From NCBI RefSeq assembly GCF_025665335.1, contig NZ_CP106869.1, forward strand, positions 4,242,501 through 4,306,500: a stretch of 64,000 bases of DNA. Direction: 5' to 3'. Source of the DNA: Xanthomonas sp. AM6. Lineage in GTDB: Bacteria; Pseudomonadota; Gammaproteobacteria; Xanthomonadales; Xanthomonadaceae. Under the pieces are notes generated by a model. That model saw nothing but the letters and a program-made list of their open reading frames with translations, did not search any database and was not told the DNA's origin. Shown in pieces: positions 1-7,599 of the stretch (position 1 is its first letter; each line of letters opens with the position of its first letter). The position numbers and the translations under genes are program-made.

Positions 1-516
1 CAGCAGGGTCAGGCTGCTGGTGCCGGCGCCGGGCGTCACCGTCGCCAGCACCTGGTTGCGCTTGACCGCCACGCGCGCGGCCAGGTTCCAGCGCGAGGGC
101 TTGCGGCCGTTGTACGGATCGATGCGGCGCACTTTCGCGCGCACCTGCAGGCTGTCGGCGGCGCTCTCGATCTCTTCCACCCGCGGCAGTTCACGCACCG
201 CCGCATCGACCAGCGCGAACGCCTCGCGGGTGTCCAGCGGGATCTCGATCTGGCGCCGCTGGCGGCTGGACAGGGTGGCGCTGTCCAACTGCCCGGCGAT
301 CAGCCAGACCCGGCGCAGATGGGTGATGCCGGCGACCAGCGCCGACAGCATCAGCAGCATCGCCAGCAGGCCGAAGAACCAGCCCGGCGGTTCCTCCATG
401 CCGTAGAACAGCCCGCTCCAGACGAAGCCGGCGACGATCAGCGCCGCCGCCCAGGCGCAGAGCAGGCGGACGATCAGGGACAGGCTGGAAACCATGGCGG
501 CGGGGATCGGTGACAT
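1..516 (-). CDS. Partial hypothetical inner-membrane protein (C-terminus outside window)
   Basis: The minus-strand frame stays open to base 1, so the C-terminus is missing. Two hydrophobic segments lie near the N-terminus (about residues 8-35 and 40-60), separated by a short GMEEPPGW loop. A soluble region with alternating charged and hydrophobic residues follows (for example RRQIEIPLDT and VRAKVRRID). This suggests a membrane-anchored protein with a cytoplasmic or periplasmic beta-rich tail. In-frame ATGs occur at 528, 516 and 495 and none has a clear ribosome-binding site, so the start is uncertain; 516 is used here. I do not recognise the family. It is divergent from the oxidoreductase at 816, with about 300 bases of GC-rich sequence between them in which I see no gene. 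Confidence 0.6.
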   Translation of the reverse strand, partial: MSPIPAAMVSSLSLIVRLLCAWAAALIVAGFVWSGLFYGMEEPPGWFFGLLAMLLMLSALVAGITHLRRVWLIAGQLDSATLSSRQRRQIEIPLDTREAFALVDAAVRELPRVEEIESAADSLQVRAKVRRIDPYNGRKPSRWNLAARVAVKRNQVLATVTPGAGTSSLTLL

Positions 517-815
517 GGCCGCGAGCATAGCCGCGGCGGCGCGGGCCGCCAGTCCCCCGGCGACGAAACCGCGCCGGCGCGGACGGGACGCCGGATCGGC
601 GGAGCGAAACCGCGGCGCTGGCGTCGGTGCGGACGTCGGCCGCGCGGCGGCCCCCGGGGCCCCGGCCGCCGCCACCGGCTTCGGCAGCGATGCGCGTGGT
701 GCGTCCCGTGCGCCGCACCGGCCGTTCGCCTGCAGGCGCGCATGGCGCGGGCGGGCCACGCGACGCGAGCGCGGCCGCTCGCGTAGACTCCGCTCGCACG
801 ATCGAGGAGCCCGGC

Positions 816-2030
816 ATGCACCGACGACATTTCCTGCGCAGCGGCGCGCTGGCCGCCGCCACGCTCGGCGCCGGGCCGTTGCTCGCCCACGCGCGGCGCG
901 GCGCCGCGGCGGCGCCGCCGGCGTCGCCCGCCCTGCCGGTCCTCCCTGCACCGCCCGCCCCCGCCGCCTTCGCCACGCCGGCGCCGCTGGCGCCGATCCG
1001 CGCCAGTGCCGACCGCATCGTCGCGCTGCACGCCTGCACGCGGCCGTTCCGCGCGCAGGGGCCGCGCATCGAGGCCGAGCGCATCGGCCGCAAGACCGTG
1101 ATCCACAACTACGGCCATGGCGGCAGCGGCTGGTCGCTGTCGTGGGGATCGGCGGCGATCGCCACGCAGCTGGCGCGCGCCACCGGCCAGTCGGAACTGG
1201 CGGTGATCGGCTGCGGCGCGATCGGCCTGACCACCGCGCTGGTCGCGCAGCGCGCCGGGCTGCGCGTGCGCATCTACGCCAAGGAGCGGCCGCCGGAAGT
1301 GCGTTCCTCCTTCGCCACCGGGGTGTGGTCGCCGGATTCGCGCGTGTGCAGCAGCGCCTACGCCACGCCGGAGTTCGGGCGGCGCTGGGAACAGATGGCG
1401 CGCACCTCGTTCGGCATGTACCAGAACCTGCTCGGCCTGCCCGGCGATCCGATCGAGTGGCGCGACGGCTATGTGCTGTCGGATGTGCCGTTCGACCAGC
1501 CCAGCGGCCATGGCGGGAACGGCGAGCCCGATTACCCGTCGCTGGAGGCGCAGTATCTGGCCGACCTGGGCCCGAACTCGCAGGCGCTGGCACCGGGGCA
1601 GCATCCGTTCCCGGTGGCGCACGTGCGCCGCTACACGCAGTTGGTGTTCAACATCAGCGCCTATGCGCGGCTGCTGCTGGACGACTTCCTCGCCGCCGGC
1701 GGCGAGATCCAGACGCGAGAGTTCGAAAGCCCGCGCCAGTTCGCCGAACTGCGCGAGAAGACCCTGGTCAACGCCACCGGCTACGGCGCGCGCGCCCTGC
1801 TCGGCGACGACAGCCTGGTGCCGGTGCGCGGGCAGACCGCGCGGCTGGTGCCGCAGCCGGAAGTCACCTACGGGCTGGTTTACCGCGGCCACAACCTCAA
1901 CGTGGTACCGCGCCGCGACGGCCTGCTGGTGCAGGCGCAGGCCGACGGCGACTTCGGCAATCCCGACGCCACGCCCGACCGCGCCGCCTCCGAAGCGGCG
2001 GTGGCGCGGCTGGCTGCGCTGTTCGCGTAA
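816..2030 (+). CDS. Tat-exported FAD-dependent D-amino-acid-oxidase-like enzyme, apparently circularly permuted
   Basis: 404 aa starting at ATG 816, with GAGGAG about 7 bases upstream. Residues 3-7 (RRHFL) followed by an Ala/Leu stretch form a twin-arginine signal; an Ala/Pro-rich linker runs to about 60. The DAAO/DASPO family oxidises D-amino acids to 2-oxo acids, giving H2O2. The C-terminal family signature (RPFR, GPRIEAERI, HNYGHGGSG, SWG) is here at residues 76-110, before the FAD dinucleotide-binding motif GCGAIG at 132-137. The protein then ends near where a canonical enzyme would begin that signature. All core motifs therefore seem present in swapped order. Seen: motif order. Known: the canonical order in DAAO. 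Inferred: periplasmic oxidation of a D-amino acid or related amine; the substrate is unknown. Confidence 0.8.
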   Translation: MHRRHFLRSGALAAATLGAGPLLAHARRGAAAAPPASPALPVLPAPPAPAAFATPAPLAPIRASADRIVALHACTRPFRAQGPRIEAERIGRKTVIHNYGHGGSGWSLSWGSAAIATQLARATGQSELAVIGCGAIGLTTALVAQRAGLRVRIYAKERPPEVRSSFATGVWSPDSRVCSSAYATPEFGRRWEQMARTSFGMYQNLLGLPGDPIEWRDGYVLSDVPFDQPSGHGGNGEPDYPSLEAQYLADLGPNSQALAPGQHPFPVAHVRRYTQLVFNISAYARLLLDDFLAAGGEIQTREFESPRQFAELREKTLVNATGYGARALLGDDSLVPVRGQTARLVPQPEVTYGLVYRGHNLNVVPRRDGLLVQAQADGDFGNPDATPDRAASEAAVARLAALFA

Positions 2031-2279
2031 GCCGCGCGGCGCGCTGGTTCCCCAACCTCGCCGTGGCGGCGGCGACTTCGGTCGCGCGATCGATGGACAT
2101 GCCGCCTGCGCGCTGCTTCGCTCGCCACGCCGTGGCGGGCGAGGCAGCGGTCGCCGAAGCCCCGGCGCGCCGCTTCGCAGGCGAGCGGCTGCGCTTCGCT
2201 CGTGCCAGCGCGCGGACGCCGTGCTGCGCCTCGCCGTCGCCTCCGCGACCGACCGGCGCGCGGGACATGCGTGTACGCG

Positions 2280-2498
2280 CTACAGCCGGCTGACGCCGCG
2301 GATGCGGATGTCGCCGCTGTCCACGCCATGCCGCTGCGCCGCCTGCGCGCGCAGCTGCTGCAGCAGCCGCTGCGGGTCCAGCGGCTCGCCGCTGTCCCAG
2401 CTGTGCGCCAGCGTGCCCCAGGCCACGCGCTGGCCGTAGCTGTAGGCCTCGTAGTCGGCCAGGTAGTGGCGCGCGCGCTCAGGTACCGACGTGCACAT
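2280..2498 (-). CDS. Small hypothetical protein, third gene of a mini-operon
   Basis: 72 aa from ATG 2498, overlapping the end of the preceding minus-strand gene (stop 2479-2481) by about 20 bases, which suggests translational coupling. The sequence is hydrophilic and has ordinary protein composition, including RVAWGTLAHSWDSGE and a C-terminal DIRIRGVSRL. No domain is recognised. It follows two dehydroquinase-like genes in the same direction, so it probably belongs to the same transcript. It may be spurious, but its composition differs from the Arg/Ala/Pro-rich antisense frames around it. Confidence 0.5.
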   Translation of the reverse strand: MCTSVPERARHYLADYEAYSYGQRVAWGTLAHSWDSGEPLDPQRLLQQLRAQAAQRHGVDSGDIRIRGVSRL

Positions 2499-2928
2499 CG
2501 CCTTCGTAGCCGTTGCAGCCCAGGTGTTCCAGCGCGATCGACAAGGCCAGCGCGTAGCTCTGCGCGCAGTAGCCGCCGACCTGGCCCACGCGCTGCCGCG
2601 AGGCCACGCACAGGCAGGGTTCGCGCCGGTCGCAGGCGTCGTCGTGCACTTCCACGTACGGCCGGCCGAGGCGCGCGACCGCCGCGGCGGTGGCGGCGCT
2701 GTCCGAGCATGCGCCCGGATCCAGCAGCAGCATCTCCACCTGCGCCGCATCGGCCTGGGCCAGCGCCTGCAGCAGTTCGGCCTCGCTGGCGCAGCCGCGC
2801 ACCGCCAGGGTCTTGCCGGCGCGGCCGGCATGCGCGAGCAATTGCCGCAGCACCGGCGGCGCGATGCGCGCCGGGCGGCCGCGATGGCCGGCCACGCAGT
2901 CCGGGCCGCGCAACAACAGGATCGACAT
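2479..2928 (-). CDS. Degenerate type II 3-dehydroquinate dehydratase-like protein, copy 2
   Basis: 149 aa from ATG 2928, with GAGGG upstream, 10 bases after the sister gene. It opens MSILLLRGPD (cf. the AroQ N-terminal hydrophobic strand plus NGPN). It keeps the RGCASEAEL strand (cf. SDSEAQL), the PYVEVHDD segment equivalent to the catalytic EVHISN histidine region, and a C-terminal YALALSIALEHLG helix equivalent to GYLLAL. The flexible lid loop that carries the catalytic Arg and Tyr in AroQ is missing, so normal dehydroquinate dehydratase activity is unlikely. It has unusually many Cys residues in the VHDDACDRREPCLC stretch. Probably a dodecamer-fold paralogue recruited to another role; function unknown. 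Confidence 0.65.
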   Translation of the reverse strand: MSILLLRGPDCVAGHRGRPARIAPPVLRQLLAHAGRAGKTLAVRGCASEAELLQALAQADAAQVEMLLLDPGACSDSAATAAAVARLGRPYVEVHDDACDRREPCLCVASRQRVGQVGGYCAQSYALALSIALEHLGCNGYEGDVHVGT

Positions 2929-2938
2929 GGCCGCGCCC

Positions 2939-3361
2939 TCAGTTGGCCAGCGCGGCGCGTGCGCCGAGCCGACGCGCGGCCACGCCCAGCGCGATGGCGT
3001 AGCTGTCGGCGAGCGCGCCGTTGGCGATCACCGTCAGCAGCGGCGCGTGGCGCGGATGCAGCAGCGGCTCCAGCGCCTGCGCGCTGGCGTCGTGCATCTC
3101 GATGTACGGATGGCCGAGCGCATCGAGCGCTTCGCGCAGCTGCGCGCCGTGTTCGGCCAGCTCCGCGGCCGGCAGCTCGCCGGAATCCAGCAGCACCAGC
3201 TCGGTCTCGTCGTGCGCGCCCTGCCGCAGCCGCGCCACGATCTGCGCCGCATCGGCGCAGGCCACCGGCACCACGCGGGCGCCGGACGCGCCGGCCAGCC
3301 GCCGGGCCACGGCAATGGCCGGCGCATCGCGGTGCGGGCCCTGGATCAACAGAATCGACAT
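2939..3361 (-). CDS. Degenerate type II 3-dehydroquinate dehydratase-like protein, copy 1
   Basis: 140 aa if started at ATG 3361 (MSILLIQGPH), chosen because it aligns with the sister gene start; ATG 3370 would add three residues. Type II dehydroquinase landmarks are recognisable: the N-terminal beta strand with QGP, LVLLDSGEL in place of ILNAGGLTH, PYIEMHDAS in place of PLIEVHISN, and a C-terminal VIANGALADSYAIALGVA. The lid loop with catalytic Arg and Tyr is absent, while the EMH histidine is kept. With copy 2 it forms a tandem pair, presumably one operon with the 72-aa gene after it. Inferred: a non-catalytic or altered-function member of the family. Confidence 0.65.
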   Translation of the reverse strand: MSILLIQGPHRDAPAIAVARRLAGASGARVVPVACADAAQIVARLRQGAHDETELVLLDSGELPAAELAEHGAQLREALDALGHPYIEMHDASAQALEPLLHPRHAPLLTVIANGALADSYAIALGVAARRLGARAALAN

Positions 3362-3460
3362 GGAACACATCCAACGGAAAGGACGCTGCAGACTCTAGGC
3401 GCGTGCCGCGTAAGCGCGCTATTTCGCCATGGCGTTGGGGCGTAAAGCTTGCGTAAGAAG

Positions 3461-3571
3461 TGCCGGGATTGGGGATTCGGGATTGGGGATTCGCAAAGGC
3501 GCCGGGCCGCGAAGCTCGGCTCTACGATGTCCTTTCTTCGAATCCCCAATCCCGAATCCCCAATCCCGGCA
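3461..3571. repeat. Perfect 33-bp inverted repeat built from GGGATTGGGGATTC units
   Basis: Left arm 3461-3493 and right arm 3539-3571 are exact reverse complements, with a 45-base spacer. Each arm contains two direct copies of GGGATTGGGGATTC. The element sits just upstream of the permease gene. It resembles dispersed intergenic GGGATTGGGGATT blocks known from Xanthomonas genomes and could form a very stable cruciform or RNA hairpin in the 5' leader of the permease transcript. Confidence 0.9.
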
Positions 3572-3639
3572 ATGCGCCCCCGCTGCACTTCTGCGATCAT
3601 CCGCGGTTTCCCGCTGCCGTCGCCGCCTGGAACGATGCC

Positions 3640-5232
3640 ATGACCCAAACCGCCTTGCGCCGCGATGTCGGCCCGTTCGCCCTGATGCTGACCGGCCTGG
3701 GTTCGATCATCGGCTCCGGCTGGCTGTTCGGCGCCTGGCGCGCGGCCGGGCTGGCCGGCCCCGGCGCGATCTGGGCCTGGCTGCTGGGCGCGGCGATCGT
3801 CACCACCATCGCCCTGGCCTATGCCGAACTGGGCGCGATGTTCCCCGAGTCCGGCGGCATGGTCCGCTACAGCCACTATTCGCACGGCTCGCTGGTCGGC
3901 TTCATCGCCGGCTGGGCCAACTGGATCGCGATCGTGTCGGTGATCCCGGTGGAGGCCGAGGCCTCGGTGCAGTACATGGCATCGTGGCCGTGGCAATGGG
4001 CGCAGGACCTGTACGTGCAGCAGCCCGGCGGCGCCGGCGAGCTGTCGGTGCCGGGCCTGTACATCGCCGCGGCGCTGGTGCTGGTGTATTTCCTGCTGAA
4101 CTTCTGGAGCGTCAAGCTGTTCGCGCGCTCCAACAGCCTGATCACCGTGTTCAAGCTGGTGGTGCCGGCGCTGACCGGCGTGGCGCTGATCGCCAGCGGT
4201 TTCCACGGCGAGAACTTCAGCGTCGGCCTGCATGGCGGCGCGCACACCATCGATTTCGCCGCGGTGCTGACCGCGGTGGCCACCGCCGGCATCGTGTTCA
4301 GCTTCAACGGCTTCCAGAGCCCGGTGAACCTGGCCGGCGAGGCGCGCGATCCCGGGCGCAGCATCCCGTTCGCGGTGCTGGGTTCGATCGCGCTGGCGAC
4401 GGTGATCTACCTGATCCTGCAGGTGGCCTACATCGGCGCGGTGCCGCCGGACCTGCTGGCCAAGGCCGGCTGGCACGGCATCGATTTCCGCTCGCCGTTC
4501 GCGCAGCTGGCGATCATCGTCAACCTGCACTGGCTGGCGATGCTGCTGTACGTGGACGCCTTCGTCAGCCCCAGCGGCACCGGCATCACCTACACCGCCA
4601 CCACCGCGCGGATGATCTACGGCATGGAGCGCAACGGCACGCTGCCGGCGGTGCTGGGCAAGCTGCATCCGCACTGGGGCGTGCCGCGCCCGGCGATGTT
4701 CTTCAACCTGGCGGTGTCCTACCTGTTCCTGTTCTTCTTCCGCGGCTGGGGCACGCTGGCGGCGGTGATCTCGGTGGCCACGATCATCTCCTACCTGACC
4801 GGCCCGATCAGCGCGATGGCGCTGCGCCGCCACGCGCCGGAGATGCACCGCCCGCTGCGCATCGTCGGCCTGCCGGTGCTGGCCGCGGCGGCCTTCGTGC
4901 TGGCCACCGAACTGCTGTACTGGGCGCGCTGGCCGCTGACCGGCGAGATCATCGTGCTGATGCTGGTGGCGCTGCCGGTGTACGCCTACTACCAGCACCG
5001 CCAGGGCTGGCAGGATTTCGGCAAGCACCTGCGCGGCGCCAGCTGGCTGATCGCCTACCTGCCGACCATCGCGCTGCTGTCGTGGGCCGGCAGCACCACC
5101 TTCGGCGGCCATGGCTATCTGTCCTACGGTCCGGACCTGGCCGTGGTCGCGGTGGTCGCGCTGGGCTTCTATTTCTGGGGCGTGCGCGCCGGCTGGCGCA
5201 CGCCGTCGCTGCAGCAGGCCAGCGCCGGCTGA
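3640..5232 (+). CDS. APC-family amino-acid permease
   Basis: 530 aa from ATG 3640; a nearby ATG at 3635 is out of frame. About 12-14 hydrophobic helices are visible. The first helix contains GLGSIIGSGWLFG, the unwound substrate-binding motif of the APC (amino acid-polyamine-organocation) superfamily, followed by YAELGAMFPESGGMVRY. The ESGG/EAGG motif and the SHGSLVGFIAGWANW block resemble aspartate-proton symporter-like permeases (Bacillus YveA/AspP type). It would be an inner-membrane proton-coupled amino-acid importer. The substrate cannot be read from the sequence. It stands alone behind the inverted repeat at 3461-3571, and the next gene is convergent. Confidence 0.85.
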   Translation: MTQTALRRDVGPFALMLTGLGSIIGSGWLFGAWRAAGLAGPGAIWAWLLGAAIVTTIALAYAELGAMFPESGGMVRYSHYSHGSLVGFIAGWANWIAIVSVIPVEAEASVQYMASWPWQWAQDLYVQQPGGAGELSVPGLYIAAALVLVYFLLNFWSVKLFARSNSLITVFKLVVPALTGVALIASGFHGENFSVGLHGGAHTIDFAAVLTAVATAGIVFSFNGFQSPVNLAGEARDPGRSIPFAVLGSIALATVIYLILQVAYIGAVPPDLLAKAGWHGIDFRSPFAQLAIIVNLHWLAMLLYVDAFVSPSGTGITYTATTARMIYGMERNGTLPAVLGKLHPHWGVPRPAMFFNLAVSYLFLFFFRGWGTLAAVISVATIISYLTGPISAMALRRHAPEMHRPLRIVGLPVLAAAAFVLATELLYWARWPLTGEIIVLMLVALPVYAYYQHRQGWQDFGKHLRGASWLIAYLPTIALLSWAGSTTFGGHGYLSYGPDLAVVAVVALGFYFWGVRAGWRTPSLQQASAG

Positions 5233-5245
5233 GGCCGGCGTCGGC

Positions 5246-5779
5246 TCAGGCGCCGCGCAACGCCTGCAGCAGGCGCGAGACCAGCGTGGCGCCGATCAAT
5301 CCCGGCAGGCTGCACAGCAACAGCAATGTGGCGGTCTCGGCGACGGAGTCGAAATCCAGCCCCAGCAGCGCGAACGCGGCGCCGAGGCAAGCCAGCGACA
5401 GCAACCATCCGGCCAAGCCGGTCCGTACATGCGCGTACCAACCACGCGCATCCGACCAGCGCCGCGCGACGAGGGCGCCGGTCAGCAGCGCCGGTAGCGC
5501 ACCGGGTATGTAGGACATCAGCGCCATCATCAGTGCGACGGTCAGCGCATCGCCGGGCGACAGGGCCTCGGACCAAATCAGAAGCATGAGCGCCGCGACC
5601 AGGAACGTCCCCAGTGGCGGGCCCGCCATCACGAAGGCCAGCACCACCCGGGCGCGCATCCACCGGGGATGCGATGCCGCGGCCGCAGCGGGCCGGGGCG
5701 CGTCTTCCTTGATCGCAACCGCAGGCGGCCCGGATACGTCAGGCGCCGCCGATGCAGGGTCCGGCGGCGCGTTCGTCAT
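5246..5779 (-). CDS. Small multi-spanning membrane protein, unknown function
   Basis: 177 aa from ATG 5779, starting 13 bases after the M28 peptidase stop, so the two are probably co-transcribed. A Pro/Ala-rich soluble N-terminus of about 40 residues is followed by about four hydrophobic segments (VVLAFVMAGPPLGTFLVAAL; a second with ALTVALMMALMSYIPGALPALL; a third with LAGWLLSLACLGAAFALL; a fourth with LLLLCSLPGLIGATLVS). No catalytic motif is seen. Its place behind the peptidase is the only functional hint. Confidence 0.65.
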   Translation of the reverse strand: MTNAPPDPASAAPDVSGPPAVAIKEDAPRPAAAAASHPRWMRARVVLAFVMAGPPLGTFLVAALMLLIWSEALSPGDALTVALMMALMSYIPGALPALLTGALVARRWSDARGWYAHVRTGLAGWLLSLACLGAAFALLGLDFDSVAETATLLLLCSLPGLIGATLVSRLLQALRGA

Positions 5780-5792
5780 GCCGCAGCCCGGC

Positions 5793-7451
5793 TCACCGCC
5801 GCTGCGCGGCGCTGGCGTCGCGGGTGGCGCGGAACTCCGAGTCGCTGCTCCAGTTGGGCCATTGCGGCGAGTTGGCCAGCTCGGCGCCCAGCGTGTACAG
5901 CACCTGCAGGTCGCGCGCGGCGCCGGCGAAGGTCCAGCTCGGCAGCCATTCGTCGCCGGGCTGGTGGTAGCGCTTGGCGGTGTAGTCGTCGGCGGCGGCC
6001 TTGCCCGCCTTGATCCCGCCGTCCACCCAGTCCTGCCCGGCCGCGAACGACAGCGCCGGCACGCCGCGCTTGGCGAAGGAGAAGTGGTCGGAGCGGAAGA
6101 AGTAGCCCGCTTCCGGCTTCGGGTCCGGCGTGTAGCGCAGGTCCCAGCGCTTGGCGACCGTCTTCAGCTCGTCGAGCAGGTCCAGCTTGGCGGTGCCGTA
6201 GATGCCGAAATCGCGCGACGGGCCGAACGGGCTCATGCCGTCCATGTTGATCACCGCCACCGTGCGCGCCAGCGGATACAGCGGCTTGGAGGCGTAGTAC
6301 TCCGAGCCGAGCAGGCCCTTCTCCTCGGCGGTGACCGCCAGGAACACCACCGAGCGCTGCGGCGCCGGGCCCTTGGCGAACACCCGGCCCAGTTCCAGCA
6401 GCGCGGCGGTGCCGCTGGCGTTGTCCAGCGCGCCGTTGAAGATGCGATCGCCGTTGGCGTCCGGAGCGCCCACGCCGATGTGGTCCCAGTGCGCGGTGTA
6501 GATCACGCTGTCGTCCGGGTGGGTGCTGCCGGGCAGCCGCGCGACCACGTTGTGCGAGGTGATCACCTCCGACTTCACCGCGTAGTCGGCGTGCAGCCGC
6601 TCGCCCTTCAGTTCCACCGGCTTGAACTCGCGCGATTGCGCCTGCTTCTTCAACGCCTCGAAATCCAGCCCGGCGCGCTTGAACAGGTCCGCCGCGACGT
6701 CGCGCTGGATCCAGCCCTCGAGCGCGGGATGCGCGGACCTGGGATCGTCGCGGACCACGTCGAACATGCTGTTGGTGTTGGAGCTGGCCACCGTGGCCCA
6801 GCCGTAGGAGGCCGGTGCGGTCTCGTGCACGATCAGCACGCCGGCCGCGCCCTGCCGCGCGCCTTCTTCGTACTTGTAGGTCCAGCGGCCGTAGTAGGTC
6901 ATGCCCTTGCCGTCGAACGCGCCCTTGCCGGTCTCGAAGTCCGGGTCGTTGATCAGCACCACCGCGATCTTGCCCTTGAGGTCCACGCCCTTGAAATCGT
7001 CCCAGCCGCGCTCCGGCGCCTTGACCCCGTAGCCGACGAACACCAGCGGCGCGCCGTCGATGGCGACCTGGCTGCTGCCGTCGAGCGCGGCGCGCACGGC
7101 GATCTGCTGGCCCTGGGTCAATGCCTGGCGCTGGCCGCCGGCCTCGATCGCCAGCTGCGGGGTACCGACGATGTCGGCGCGGCGCAGCGGCACCGCCTGC
7201 GTCCACAGGCGCTTGCCGTCGCGCAGATCGCCGCCCGGCTGCAGGCCGGCGGCCTGGAACTGCGCGCTCAGGTAGGCCACGGTCTTGTCCTCGCCCGGCG
7301 TGGCCGGCGCGCGGCCCTCGTAGGCGTCGGACGCCAGCGTCTTGACGTCGGCGGAAATGCGCTGCGTATCGAAGCCCGGCGCGGACGGCGGCGCCGCCAT
7401 CAGTGCGCCGGACACCGCCAGCGCCAGCATGCCCATGATCGGTCGCTTCAC
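5793..7451 (-). CDS. Exported M28-family metallopeptidase with PA domain
   Basis: 552 aa from a GTG at 7451, chosen because AGGGG lies 6 bases upstream and the codon opens a signal peptide (MKRPIMGMLALAVSGALMAAP). A protease-associated insert precedes the catalytic core. Zinc ligands of the M28 aminopeptidase family are visible: HWDHIG, DNASG, the TAEEKGLLGSEYY glutamates, NMDGM and SDHFSF. This predicts a periplasmic or secreted zinc aminopeptidase (glutamate carboxypeptidase/aminopeptidase Y type). It is divergent from the M16 peptidase across 148 bases that must hold both promoters, and is followed closely by a small membrane gene. Confidence 0.88.
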   Translation of the reverse strand: MKRPIMGMLALAVSGALMAAPPSAPGFDTQRISADVKTLASDAYEGRAPATPGEDKTVAYLSAQFQAAGLQPGGDLRDGKRLWTQAVPLRRADIVGTPQLAIEAGGQRQALTQGQQIAVRAALDGSSQVAIDGAPLVFVGYGVKAPERGWDDFKGVDLKGKIAVVLINDPDFETGKGAFDGKGMTYYGRWTYKYEEGARQGAAGVLIVHETAPASYGWATVASSNTNSMFDVVRDDPRSAHPALEGWIQRDVAADLFKRAGLDFEALKKQAQSREFKPVELKGERLHADYAVKSEVITSHNVVARLPGSTHPDDSVIYTAHWDHIGVGAPDANGDRIFNGALDNASGTAALLELGRVFAKGPAPQRSVVFLAVTAEEKGLLGSEYYASKPLYPLARTVAVINMDGMSPFGPSRDFGIYGTAKLDLLDELKTVAKRWDLRYTPDPKPEAGYFFRSDHFSFAKRGVPALSFAAGQDWVDGGIKAGKAAADDYTAKRYHQPGDEWLPSWTFAGAARDLQVLYTLGAELANSPQWPNWSSDSEFRATRDASAAQRR

Positions 7452-7599
7452 TCTTGCCCCTCGGTTGTGGTTTGCAGGTCCGAGTGTAGCGACGGATGCC
7501 GTGGCCGGCGCGCGAGCGGGCGGCGCTGTGCCATCAGTCACGTTCCGACCCCGCCGCGCGCCCACTATGCTGGACCATTCTCTTTGCCAGGCCCGGCCC

